64,000 bases of DNA from Conexibacter sp. S30A1. GTDB taxonomy: Bacteria > Actinomycetota > Thermoleophilia > Solirubrobacterales > Solirubrobacteraceae. The translations under genes were made by a program, and so were the position numbers. Positions 29,931-37,649 of the stretch are shown here, one piece after another. How positions within the stretch are numbered: the stretch's first letter is position 1; the number at the start of each line of letters is the position of its first letter. The stretch covers positions 2,480,001 to 2,544,000 of the forward strand of contig NZ_CP097127.1 of assembly GCF_023330665.1 (NCBI RefSeq), in the 5' to 3' direction. Below the pieces are notes generated by a model that did no database searches, was not told the DNA's origin, and saw only the letters and a list, made by a program, of their open reading frames with translations.

Positions 29931-30801
29931 GAAGAACCGGGCGATGGGGCGAGGCCTGGCGGCCATACTGGCCGCCGCCCCAGGCTCCGAGCAGGAGGAT
30001 CTGAGACAGCTGCCGACCGAGCTGATCGGCGCCAACCCGAACCAACCGCGCCGCTACTTCGACGAGGACTCGCTGCTCGCGCTTGCCGACTCGATCCGCG
30101 CGCGAGGCCTGATCCAGCCGGTCGTCGTACGTCCGGTGTCCGGTGGCCGCTACGAGCTGGTCGCTGGCGAGCGGCGTTGGCGTGCGGCCCAGATTGCCGA
30201 ACTGGACACGATCCCCGCCATCGTCAGTGAGCACAGTGACGCCGAGAGCCTCGAGCTGGCGGTCATCGAGAACATGGCGAGGGAAGATCTCAACCCGGTG
30301 GAGGAGGCACGTGCATGCGCTGCCCTGGTTGAGGAGCTCGGTCTCACTCGTGAGGAGGTTGGCCTGCGCGTCGGCCGCGGCCGCGTGGCGGTTTCCAACC
30401 TCATACGGTTGCTTGACCTGCCCGACGAGGCGCTCGCCCTTCTGGAGCGTGGCGAGTTGAGTGAAGGTCACGGCCGCGCGCTCCTGCTGGCTCAGGACAA
30501 CGCCGTGCGCCGGACGCTGGCCCGCAAAGCGGCCGCCGAGCGCTGGTCTGTGCGCGAGCTCGAAGCCCGCGCCAGAGCCTTGAGCGCTGAGCGGCAGACC
30601 ATTGAAAGCGCAGTCGACGAGCGCCCACAAGCCGCCGTACAGGCCGACCGCGATGCCGCTGCCGCGCAGATCTCTGACGCGCTCGGCGCCGCGCTCGGGG
30701 CCGATGTCCAGGTGCGTGTCGGTGCCCGTGGATTCAACGCCCAGCTGCACTTCGCCTCGTTGGAGGAGGCGTTGGCCCTGGCAGACCGTCTGGCGCGCTG
30801 A
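29923..30801 (+). CDS. parB: Chromosome partitioning protein ParB (Spo0J)
   Basis: About 292 residues from GTG 29923, which overlaps the parA stop; ATG 29944 (MGRGLAAIL) is also possible. N-terminal CTPase domain with NPNQPRRYFDE and the GERRWRAA motif; central HTH with TREEVGLRVGRGRVAVSNLIRLL; C-terminal dimerisation region FNAQLHFASLEEALALADRL. Its target parS should be nearby; a split site lies at 27890-27918. Confidence 0.96.
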   Translation: MAEKNRAMGRGLAAILAAAPGSEQEDLRQLPTELIGANPNQPRRYFDEDSLLALADSIRARGLIQPVVVRPVSGGRYELVAGERRWRAAQIAELDTIPAIVSEHSDAESLELAVIENMAREDLNPVEEARACAALVEELGLTREEVGLRVGRGRVAVSNLIRLLDLPDEALALLERGELSEGHGRALLLAQDNAVRRTLARKAAAERWSVRELEARARALSAERQTIESAVDERPQAAVQADRDAAAAQISDALGAALGADVQVRVGARGFNAQLHFASLEEALALADRLAR

Positions 30802-30816
30802 TCCTGGCACACTCCT

Positions 30817-30832
30817 GTCTACCGAGGTAGAC
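30817..30832. promoter_or_regulatory. GTCTACC palindrome, copy 1
   Basis: GTCTACC GA GGTAGAC is a perfect 7-bp-arm palindrome in the parB-nitroreductase gap, 104 nt before the nitroreductase ATG. Two related sites lie at the zinc-finger gene start, so it is a candidate operator of that regulator. Confidence 0.5.
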
Positions 30833-30920
30833 GACGAGCGGGATCGCGGCCCTGGCGCTGGTGCGCGCTTCGGGTGACCGAACAAGCATGGCCCGTTGGG
30901 AGCGTGTAAGTTGCCCGGCC

Positions 30921-31430
30921 ATGGAAGTCGACGAGGCGATCCGCTCGCGCCGCACCCACAAGGTCTTTGGACCCGATCCAGTTGCACCAGAGCTACTCGA
31001 TGAGCTCTTCGAACTCGCGCGGTGGGCCCCCAACCACCACCTCACCAACCCCTGGCGCTTTCGCGTGCTGGGTCCGCAATCACTGGCCGCATTGAAGCTG
31101 GCGGCCGGGCCGGACGCGGCCCGCAAGCTCGATCGCGCGCCGACCCTCGTGGTTGTCAGCCAGGTCCGCTCTGAAGACGAGGTGCAGGACGAGGAGGACC
31201 TGTGCGCCACCGCCTGCGCGGCCTACGTGGTCCTGCTGGCGGCGCACGACCGCGGCTTGGCTGGGTACTGGCGGACTCCCGGAGTTCTGCGAACCGCCGC
31301 GGGCCTCGAAGCCTGCGGTGTGGGTGAGGATGAGCGTTTCGTGGGACTGCTTCACCTTGGGACGATACGCCAGCCGGCCAAGCCCAAGGACCGCGCCCCA
31401 GTCCAGAGCTTCTCGACCTACCTCGCCTGA
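30921..31430 (+). CDS. Nitroreductase family oxidoreductase
   Basis: About 169 residues from ATG 30921. MEVDEAIRSRRTHKVFGPDPV, then ELARWAPNHHLTNPWRFRVL, are the FMN-binding elements of the nitroreductase fold, and LLAAHDRGLAGYWRTPG is the usual middle region. FMN-dependent NAD(P)H oxidoreductase; the substrate cannot be inferred. A GTCTACC palindrome lies upstream and two more downstream, before the HTH/zinc-finger gene, so it may belong to the same regulon. Confidence 0.85.
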   Translation: MEVDEAIRSRRTHKVFGPDPVAPELLDELFELARWAPNHHLTNPWRFRVLGPQSLAALKLAAGPDAARKLDRAPTLVVVSQVRSEDEVQDEEDLCATACAAYVVLLAAHDRGLAGYWRTPGVLRTAAGLEACGVGEDERFVGLLHLGTIRQPAKPKDRAPVQSFSTYLA

Positions 31431-31453
31431 CCGGCGTTTCCGGCATCGTGTCC

Positions 31454-31488
31454 GTCTACCGCCGTAGACTTTGTCCACGGTGGTAGAC
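31454..31488. promoter_or_regulatory. Tandem GTCTACC-type palindromes at the zinc-finger gene start
   Basis: GTCTACCGCCGTAGAC (31454-31469) and GTCCACGGTGGTAGAC (31473-31488) are consecutive palindromes 19 nt apart. They overlap a -10 box TAGACT (31465-31470) and the GTG start at 31480, an arrangement suited to autorepression. Confidence 0.5.
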
Positions 31489-32085
31489 ATCCTGTCGCTC
31501 GACGCCCTTGTGGCTGAGGCCAGGCGGCTTCAGGAGCGCACGCTCAGGCGCCAGCTACGTGCAGAGCGAGCAAGCGTCGCCTTCCAGCACGCGATCCGCC
31601 GCTTACACGCCAGCGGTGCGTCGATCCGAGAGATCGCGGCAGCGCTCGGCATCAGCCACCAGCGGGTGCACCAGATCCTCGACGTGACCAGCGGAAAGGG
31701 GGCATTGAAGCGAGCGCGAGCGCAGGTGATATGCAACCTCTGCACCGAACACATCGCGCCGGAGTGCGCGGTTGCCGGCCCCGGCGTCTATGTCTGCGCC
31801 GGCTGCGTCGAGCGCGGTCGGCGCCTGCTTGTCAGCCCGGCGTCCGCAACGGCGCAAGACGAGTCGATGCGACCGCTCGCGTTAGATGGCGGCAAGGGCA
31901 CGTGCGGCTTCTGTGGCCGATCCGCGAGCGCTTTACAGCCGCTGGCCCGTGCGCCACGGGGTCTGGCGCCGCCGCTCGAGCGCCGGCGCCGGCGCCGACC
32001 CGGTGCCAGCATCTGTCGTGACTGCCTCGATCTCGCCGGCCAGATTCTCGAGGCGCAGGCGAAGCGGCCGGATTCCATCGCCTGA
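31480..32085 (+). CDS. HTH protein with two ClpX-type C4 zinc fingers
   Basis: About 201 residues from GTG 31480 (TTG 31471 possible). A helical N-terminus leads to an HTH, GASIREIAAALGISHQRVHQIL. Two Cys4 fingers follow: CNLC...CAGC (about 87-113) and CGFC...CRDC (about 143-186), each resembling the ClpX N-terminal zinc domain. No AAA+ part is present. ClpX-type fingers bind substrates or dimerise; fused to an HTH they suggest a regulator that docks to Clp or senses metal/redox. Palindromes at its start suggest autoregulation. Confidence 0.75.
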   Translation: MVDILSLDALVAEARRLQERTLRRQLRAERASVAFQHAIRRLHASGASIREIAAALGISHQRVHQILDVTSGKGALKRARAQVICNLCTEHIAPECAVAGPGVYVCAGCVERGRRLLVSPASATAQDESMRPLALDGGKGTCGFCGRSASALQPLARAPRGLAPPLERRRRRRPGASICRDCLDLAGQILEAQAKRPDSIA

Positions 32086-32196
32086 TGGTCGCTCGGCGCT
32101 AACATAGCTGCGCCGTGCGAGGCGACGGCCGGTGTCTACACCACGAGGGGTAGCTCCCCGACCCGGTGCCAGCGGTTCCATCTCCAGCGGCAGCAA

Positions 32197-32270
<74 letters not shown>

Positions 32271-32369
32271 TCACACTCGGAAGGCCCTGCAAATGGCGAC
32301 TTTGACCCGTGTGAATAGAGCCGACGAGCTCGCTGAAGGAGCCATCCAAGGGCCAAAAACGGCCAATCC

Positions 32370-32621
32370 TTGCGCGCAATGCTCGTTAGGGACGCTGTCA
32401 GACCTTGGGTCGCCAAACTGCTTGGTCATGGCGCCGGGCTCACGCTCGACACCCACGTCCGCGTCATCGACGCACTCGACGACGCGCCCGGCTCGCGGCT
32501 GTCGAGCGATCTTCCAGGCGCGCTGAGCTTCGATCACGGGGCGTCGACGGGCCTCCGACTGCGGACGCGTGATCCAGATGTCGTCAATGCGCTTGTCTCG
32601 TCATCGTGGCTGGTGGTCTGA
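32370..32621 (+). pseudogene. C-terminal remnant of a tyrosine recombinase
   Basis: The frame reads VRPWVAKLLGHGAGLTLDTH, then VRVIDALDDAPGSRL, matching the LGH box and following helix of phage-type integrases. At the catalytic tyrosine position (nine residues after the LGH histidine) there is His (DTH for DTY). The arginine and HxxR boxes upstream are absent. It lies 100 nt inside attL, where an island integrase is expected, and is a dead fragment. Confidence 0.6.
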
Positions 32622-32654
32622 AAGCAGTCGTCGCGCCGACACCCACGGCTGTAT

Positions 32655-32660
32655 TACAAT
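32655..32660 (+). promoter_or_regulatory. -10 box TACAAT of toxin-antitoxin module 1
   Basis: TACAAT with 7 nt to the GTG at 32668 and no Shine-Dalgarno site; likely leaderless. Confidence 0.5.
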
Positions 32661-32667
32661 ATTTGTT

Positions 32668-32928
32668 GTGGACGACATGATCAACGGCGAGCCCGTCACT
32701 GAAGATCAGATCCGGGCTTGGCAGCAACAGGCGCGGGAAGGCCTCGATGTCGAGGGTCTGAGCCGCCGCGGACGTCCACGCCTCGGCAAGGCCGGCGAGA
32801 GCCCCGTCATCCCGGTGCGAATGGACGCGCAATTGCTTGAAGCGCTAACCAAACGCGCTGAGCACGACGGGGTGAGCCGCTCCCAAGCGATCCGCGACGC
32901 CGTCCGCGCCTGGATCCACGCGGCGTAG
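32668..32928 (+). CDS. Ribbon-helix-helix antitoxin, module 1
   Basis: 86 residues. N-terminal part GEPVTEDQIRAWQQQAREGLD followed by RRGRPRLG, then a C-terminal RHH fold VRMDAQLLEALTKRAEHDG-VSRSQAIRDAVRAW. The same layout (acidic start, Glu-Gly-Asp/Tyr-Asp segment, GRP(R/S)L, RHH) recurs in the antitoxins at 40322 and 45237. The stop codon shares a base with the start of the adjacent toxin frame, which carries a nonsense codon. It is expected to bind its own promoter. Confidence 0.8.
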   Translation: MDDMINGEPVTEDQIRAWQQQAREGLDVEGLSRRGRPRLGKAGESPVIPVRMDAQLLEALTKRAEHDGVSRSQAIRDAVRAWIHAA

Positions 32929-33167
32929 TGCGCATCCACCAGTAGGCTCTGAGCCACGGGATCGAAGCCGACGACGCGATCTACGCCGCCGAGAACTGGG
33001 TCTTCGCAGCCCCACAGAACGACGAGAGCCCGATGCCAGAGTTCCGGCTCGGCTTCGACCCACACGGAAGGCTGCTTGAACTCGTCGTACTCGTCTTCGA
33101 CAGCGGCAATCAGATGCTGATTCATGCCATGAAGGCACGCAAGCAGTACCTCGCGCTCCTGCCGTAG
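32928..33167 (+). pseudogene. Small toxin of module 1, interrupted by an amber codon
   Basis: Frame GTG 32928 to TAG 33165: VRIHQ-stop-ALSHGI, then EADDAIYAAENWVFAAP, FRLGFDPHGRLLELVVLVFD and NQMLIHAMKARKQYLALLP. The layout (HGI, DPxGxLLEV/LVVL, LIHAM, RxxY) matches the intact homologue at 40057-40335. A TAG at 32943-32945 stops translation at codon 6, where the family usually has Ser; TCG to TAG would be one change. No good restart codon follows. The toxin is therefore probably dead while its antitoxin is open. Confidence 0.7.
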
Positions 33168-33441
33168 AAGCCGCCGTGCCGCTTCGCTCCAAAGCGACAC
33201 TTCGTCGCCCACGCGCTCGCCATCCCGGCTCGGATCCCCAAGTGAAAGATGTCATGTCCCGGTTGGCGTGAGCTGGTGGTGAAGGTGGCCGGCCCTCCAC
33301 GTCGAACGGCGTTGTAGGCACGCGCGGATTGCGGCCGCGCGGCCGGCCAATCGAAGAGGAGGTACCGACCGTGGTTGACGGTATGGGATGCGCTGCCTGC
33401 TGGGTGGGTGACGTCGAGGTGCCAGCTGGGGAGGTGAGGTC
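33168..33441 (+). other. IS110 left non-coding end, candidate bridge RNA region
   Basis: 274 nt without a gene between the dead toxin and the IS110 transposase. It contains inverted GC-rich segments such as GGCCGGCC near 33288 and 33340. In the IS110 group the non-coding left end encodes the bridge RNA that specifies target and donor DNA. The exact element boundary is not visible because IS110 elements lack terminal inverted repeats. Confidence 0.4.
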
Positions 33442-34464
33442 GTGCCTGTCGTGATGGGTTTGGACCAGCACCGGGCGCAGATCGCGGCTGAGTGGATCGA
33501 CACCATGACGGGCGAGGTTTCGCGCACCCGGATCGCGCCAGCGGACCGGGCCGCTGTCAGGGAGTTCCTGGAGCCGTTCGCTGATTGTGGTCTTGAGGTC
33601 GCGTTGGAGGCAACGACCGGCTGGCGGTTTGTTGTTGAGGAGCTCGAGCGGGTCGGTGCCGAGGTGCACTTGGCGGAGGCCGCAGAGGCCAGTGCGCTGA
33701 AGGGCAAGAAGAAGCGTGCGAAGACCGACTTCGCTGACGCCCGGCATCTGCGCGAGCTGCTGCTCATCGGGCGGATCCCGGAGTCATGGATCCCGCCGGC
33801 GCACATCCTTGATCTCCGCGCCCGGGTCAGGACCCGGCATCTGCTCTCGCATCAGCGAACGGAGTGGCAGCAGCGGATGCACGCAGTGCTCTATCACCAC
33901 GGTGTTCCTCAACGCCGTGACCTGCTCAACCAAGCCAACCGCGCCAGGCTGGCCGGGCTAGATCTCCCCGCTGCGGCACGCGAGCAGCTTGAGATCGCGT
34001 TGCATGTGATCGACGCGATCGAGCAACGCCTGATCCCGTTTGACAAAGAGCTCGCCCGGATCGCAAAGGCGCAACCGGGGTGCCGCACCCTGATGTACGA
34101 GATCTACGGGGTCGGCGCGCTGACCTCGGTCACGATCCTTGCCGAGCTCGGAGACGTGCGCCGCTTCCAGAACTCTCGTGATGTGGTCCGCTATAGCGGG
34201 ATGGACATCACCGTCCACCAATCCGACGATCATCGCGCCCCTGGTCACCTCTCCCGTCAAGGACCACCCGCGCTGCGCTGGGCGCTCGATGAGGCAGCAC
34301 AACCCGCCCGGTTCCCAGCCAGCCCAGACCGCGCGTATTACGAACAGCTCGCCGCCCGCATCGGGGGCAACCGCGCGTGCTTAGCACTGGCACGCAAGCT
34401 GCTCAAACGCAGCTACCACCTGCTCAAGAACCTCGGCGACCAGGCAATCGCACCGGTCGCCTAA
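33442..34464 (+). CDS. IS110 family transposase
   Basis: 340 residues. N-terminal RuvC-like DEDD domain begins MGLDQHRAQIAAEW and includes LEATTGWRFVVEEL and KTDFADARHLRELL. The C-terminal Tnp domain contains YEIYGVGALTSVTILAELGD and RYSGMDITVHQSDDH with the conserved serine region. Length is typical and no stop interrupts it. GTG 33442 or ATG 33454 could start it. It inserted next to the decayed toxin of module 1. Confidence 0.92.
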   Translation: MPVVMGLDQHRAQIAAEWIDTMTGEVSRTRIAPADRAAVREFLEPFADCGLEVALEATTGWRFVVEELERVGAEVHLAEAAEASALKGKKKRAKTDFADARHLRELLLIGRIPESWIPPAHILDLRARVRTRHLLSHQRTEWQQRMHAVLYHHGVPQRRDLLNQANRARLAGLDLPAAAREQLEIALHVIDAIEQRLIPFDKELARIAKAQPGCRTLMYEIYGVGALTSVTILAELGDVRRFQNSRDVVRYSGMDITVHQSDDHRAPGHLSRQGPPALRWALDEAAQPARFPASPDRAYYEQLAARIGGNRACLALARKLLKRSYHLLKNLGDQAIAPVA

Positions 34465-34795
34465 AACCCCTGTCACGCGGCAAGCCCGAGAACACCCGAT
34501 GACCCGCGGTCAGCTCCCGGCAAGACTGCTGCCGACCCGCCACCACGACGGGAACGGCCCAGAAAGAATGAGCGGCCGCAACACCATCTGCCGGAACACC
34601 CCATCAAACATCATGCCGCCGACCTGGAGCCAACCCGGGCCGAGTGCCGAAGTAAGCCAGGGCGTCCGCGGACACAACCTGACCCCCAACCACGCCCATT
34701 CACCGCCGACCGACACACCGACCTCCACCGACAACGAAGACTCCCGGACCGGCACTTGACACGAACGCCGAGACAAGTAAGCAGTAGCCCCGCGG
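34465..34795. other. Gene-free flank downstream of IS110
   Basis: 331 nt, Pro/Thr/Arg-rich in every frame and without a credible ORF or clear repeat. Part may be the right end of the IS110 element. Confidence 0.3.
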
Positions 34796-35185
34796 TCAGC
34801 TGACGAGTTCGACGCCGGGCCGTGCTCGGGCGAGCCGGCGGTCGGTTGTGAGTAGCGTTGCGTGGAGTGCGGCGGCCAGTTCGACGTATAGGGCGTCGAC
34901 GAGCCGGAGCTGGTCGCGCTCTGCCCAGGCGCCTGCCAGCAGACGAGCCAGAGGATGACGGACGATAGGGGCGAGAGCGATTTCGCTCAGGGCAGCCGAA
35001 ACGGTTTTGGCGTCAAGCTCACCCGCGCGATGCAGTCGACCTAGCGCGGACAGTGCTTCGGCATCGAGGTGCGCTGGAGCGTGTAGCTCACAACCCCGGA
35101 GCCGCTGACGAACCGCAACTCCCTGCGGCGTGCCGATCAACGCCTCGACCAGCGCGGAGGCGTCGAGAACTAGTGTCTCAGGCAC
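34796..35185 (-). CDS. vapC: VapC-type PIN domain toxin
   Basis: 129 residues. PIN-domain acidic residues are visible: LVLDASALVEAL (Asp1), LDAEALSALGRL (Glu), LRLVDALYVELAAAL (Asp) and LLTTDRRLARA (Asp). Expected ribonuclease toxin cleaving tRNA or rRNA. The start overlaps the last 8 nt of the vapB gene. Confidence 0.9.
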   Translation of the reverse strand: MPETLVLDASALVEALIGTPQGVAVRQRLRGCELHAPAHLDAEALSALGRLHRAGELDAKTVSAALSEIALAPIVRHPLARLLAGAWAERDQLRLVDALYVELAAALHATLLTTDRRLARARPGVELVS

Positions 35186-35399
35186 CGAGCTCGTCGCGGG
35201 CTTCGTCCAGGGCGCTGATCACGGCGTCGTGGGTCAGATCAGCATTGGGCAAACGCTGCAGCCGCTCCAGCCAAATATCGGTCTCGAGGCTGGCGAGCGC
35301 GCCTCGTATCGCGTCCTGCGCGACGCCCGAGACGTTCACGCCTGCGGCGCGAGCGCGGTCGGCGAGGTCGTCGGGAAGGTACACGTTCACTCGAGCCAT
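35178..35399 (-). CDS. vapB: VapB-type RHH antitoxin
   Basis: 73 residues from ATG 35399: MARVNVYLPDDLADRARAAG, then VNVSGVAQDAIRGAL, is a CopG/RHH fold, followed by a C-terminal toxin-binding tail DLTHDAVISALDEARDELGA. A longer open frame upstream is not used because TATAGT lies 6 nt before this ATG. It overlaps vapC by 8 nt. Confidence 0.88.
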   Translation of the reverse strand: MARVNVYLPDDLADRARAAGVNVSGVAQDAIRGALASLETDIWLERLQRLPNADLTHDAVISALDEARDELGA

Positions 35400-35405
35400 A
35401 CACAC

Positions 35406-35411
35406 ACTATA
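35406..35411 (-). promoter_or_regulatory. -10 box TATAGT of vapBC 1
   Basis: TATAGT on the minus strand, 6 nt before the vapB ATG; no Shine-Dalgarno site. It lies within alternating GT-rich sequence. Confidence 0.6.
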
Positions 35412-35542
35412 CACACAACCCGCGTCGGTATCGCTTCGGCCTCGGCGACGGCTCGAAGCCGGCGAGTGCATGGGCGACAACGTGGTGCTGGTCCACATCG
35501 GGCGCGATGATTTGGGAGCACCCAACCCTGCGACGAGCTTCG

Positions 35543-35833
35543 ATGGCCGCGTACTTCATCTATGCCCGTAGCGAGATCACCGACGCCGAGGTCTCGAGGC
35601 GCTACAGCGAACTGGCAGTTCCGCAGATCCATCAGTTCGGAGGCGAAGTGCTCGTGGCACGTGGAGCGGTTCAACCGCTCGAGGGAGATCTCAACCCCCA
35701 GTCGGTCACGATCTTGAGATTCGACGATCCCGCCGCCTTGATGCGCTGGTACGAGTCCCCCAAGTATGCGCCGCTCAAACAGATGCGGCTCGAGAGCAAC
35801 GTCGGCGACATCATCGTCGTCGACCAAGCCTGA
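35543..35833 (+). CDS. DUF1330 family protein
   Basis: 96 residues from ATG 35543: MAAYFIYARSEITDAEVSRRY, then GGEVLVARGAVQPLEGD and ILRFDDPAALMRWYESPKY, the dimeric ferredoxin-like fold of DUF1330. Function of the family is unknown. It is divergent from vapB and antisense to the frame that continues from the truncated integrase. Confidence 0.85.
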   Translation: MAAYFIYARSEITDAEVSRRYSELAVPQIHQFGGEVLVARGAVQPLEGDLNPQSVTILRFDDPAALMRWYESPKYAPLKQMRLESNVGDIIVVDQA

Positions 35834-36010
35834 CCGCCGGACGCCGCGATCGCCTACCACCAAGCCGAGCAGCCACAACCAACCGACTGACCCCCCCCGC
35901 ACCGAACTCTCCACCTGCGCTGCCAGCGACGCCCGGTCGCGACCAATCACCTGAGCCGTCGCCAGCGCGAACGACACCTCGCGCGACGTGTCGCGATCAT
36001 TGCCCTTGAC
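35834..36010. other. Gene-free segment beside the truncated integrase
   Basis: 177 nt. The minus-strand frame of the integrase runs on through it but loses family character right after the LGH box, so this is foreign or scrambled sequence that replaced the integrase C-terminus. Confidence 0.35.
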
Positions 36011-36610
36011 AAGATCACCCGCATAATGACCGAGTTGTCGTTGGATGACCACCAGCGGCACTCCTTCTCGGGACATCTCAACTGCGTGAGCGTGCCGGAG
36101 TTGGTGTGGTGCGAACCGGCGCCTGACCCCGGCGGCGGCAGCGGTGCGGTGCAGTTGGGCGCGAATGCTGGCGGGGCTGCACCGTCGGCCTCGCGTGGCT
36201 CCGTGCAGGATGCAGAAGAACGCTCCGACCGGCAGGGTCTTGCGCAGCTGGATCCATGGCTCGAGCTGGTCCCACGCCCAGCGGTCCATCCCGACCTCCC
36301 GGCGCTTGCCGCCCTTGCCTTGACGCACGAGGATCGCCCCACGGACGGGGTCAAGGTCTGTTTCGGCGAGCGCGAGCGCCTCGCTGATTCTCAGGCCGGC
36401 GCGCCACAGTACGATGATGAGCGCACGGAGTCTGACCCCGTCGGCATCGTCTCCCGCGCTGCGCATGACCGAGATGATCTCCTCGACAGTCGGCGGGTCA
36501 GGCGGATAGCGCAAACCCTTGTTGTGAGGCGTGCGGCCCTCGTGGAAGCTGGCGAGCGTGGCCGGCGACAGACGTCTGCCAGCACGATCCAGCGCTGAGA
36601 CTGATTGCAT
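36011..36610 (-). pseudogene. Tyrosine recombinase lacking the catalytic-tyrosine end
   Basis: ATG 36610 with GGAGG upstream. SAM-like N-terminus, then catalytic residues in order: AGLRISEAL (Arg74), GKGGKRREV, HQLRHAHAVEM (His169, Arg172) and QRQLGH (His195). Family members continue LGHxxxxTTxxYxH; here the frame goes on as YAGDLVKGND with no tyrosine at the required spacing and unrelated sequence after. The recombinase is therefore truncated at its active site and replaced beyond about 36020. Confidence 0.7.
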
Positions 36611-36850
36611 GACGTCCTCCTTGGGACGTAGATCGACACCACATCGTCGACCGCCATCACCGAGAGGAGGGAGAAAGCAATACTCCCGCGACCGACGCCG
36701 AAAGTAGTGGTGGCGTGGCATTTTGCTCGTCTTGTCCAGTTGGGCCGAGCAAGTGCTCTTAGCGCAAAGCGGCGGATCGCGCTTGCCCAAGCGCCCCCCG
36801 GACGCTAGGCTCACGACCCGCTGTCACCCGAGATTCCACACGTCGGCGAA

Positions 36851-37303
36851 GTGGACCCGACACACGTCGGTCCTCCCGATCTGATCCTGGAAGAGATCGT
36901 CCCGCTAAGCGAGGTGCCCGAGGACATTCGCAGCCGGTTCGAGGTCAAGCCAGAGACGGGTGAAGATGTGGCCGCCACCGTCCTGCCTCTAGCTGAGGGT
37001 GGGTTTCGAATCCCGGTTCCACCGCATGCCGCTGGCGCCCATTGGGCCAGCGTGACGTTCGCCGCACGAGCTCTGGCGCTCATCGAAGGCACCGATCAGC
37101 CGGACTACGACGACTATGACGATCCGTTTGTCTGGGTCTTCGCGCTCAGTGCCGAAGCTCCGGTCACCGGTGAGAAGATCGTCTCCGCTGGAGGCTTCGC
37201 CGGGTCCTCCACTCAGACCGAATATCAGAAGGGCGAGGCGCCCAGGCGTGGCAAACGCGCAAGCCTGTTCTCAGCGATCCGCACCGAGCCGCGAAACGCC
37301 TAG
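36851..37303 (+). CDS. Hypothetical protein, C-terminus formed by a transposon end
   Basis: 150 residues, GTG start. Acidic, with EEIVPLSEVPEDIRSRFEVK, PQ-type loops and a Tyr/Asp-rich run DQPDYDDYDDPFVWVFAL; no membrane segment. Not recognised. Its stop codon lies inside the long inverted repeat that begins at 37299, so the original C-terminus was probably lost to the insertion. Confidence 0.5.
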   Translation: MDPTHVGPPDLILEEIVPLSEVPEDIRSRFEVKPETGEDVAATVLPLAEGGFRIPVPPHAAGAHWASVTFAARALALIEGTDQPDYDDYDDPFVWVFALSAEAPVTGEKIVSAGGFAGSSTQTEYQKGEAPRRGKRASLFSAIRTEPRNA

Positions 37304-37647
37304 TTCGACTTGGTCCCTGAAAGTCGTGATCTTGTGACGAGTTTTTCTTGACAGCGCGGCGGTCGAAGAGGACGATGGCGATGGGCCTGCGATCAGATTC
37401 CGCCTGGGAGAACGACCCACTGCGGCCCCAGGGTCCGCGTGCTGGAGGTTGTGCCCGTCATAGGCAGTGCCGGCGCACGGTTGATGCTGCGCTCAGGTGC
37501 TGAGCGCGCCGTCTCGTGCTGCCCGGATCCGGCGAGGAGGCAGGACGAGAATCGGGAGGGCCGGCTTTGCCGGACGGCCTCACCGCCCGCGATGGGGGAG
37601 GCCGGGAGGGGGGCTGACCCCCTCCCGTTAGATGAGTAGTGCCACGG
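37299..37647. repeat. Left arm of a 350-bp inverted repeat
   Basis: Begins CCTAGTTCGACTTGG and ends GAGTAGTGCCACGG. The reverse complement is at 38731-39080 with about six substitutions and one indel. It contains strong hairpins (GGGAGGGGG.../...CCCCCTCCC; CCGGCTTTGCCGG). The transposase stop codon abuts its inner edge. Confidence 0.95.
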
Positions 37648-37649
37648 GA

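Noticed and set aside
29683-30987. Minus-strand ORF of 434 codons opposite parA and parB
   Set aside because: No recognisable motif; parA and parB are certain on the other strand.
32706-33747. Minus-strand ORFs across toxin module 1 and IS110 start
   Set aside because: Composition is antisense-like and the plus strand carries the RHH antitoxin, the broken toxin and the IS110 transposase.
35387-36814. A single intact 475-residue integrase
   Set aside because: The N-terminal 68 codons precede a strong ribosome site at ATG 36610, and everything after the LGH box is unrelated and antisense to DUF1330, so only the central part is genuine.
37439-37639. 66-residue ORF present in both long inverted repeats
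   Set aside because: Its coding frame lies in hairpin-rich terminal repeat sequence, has no ribosome site, and resembles no protein.
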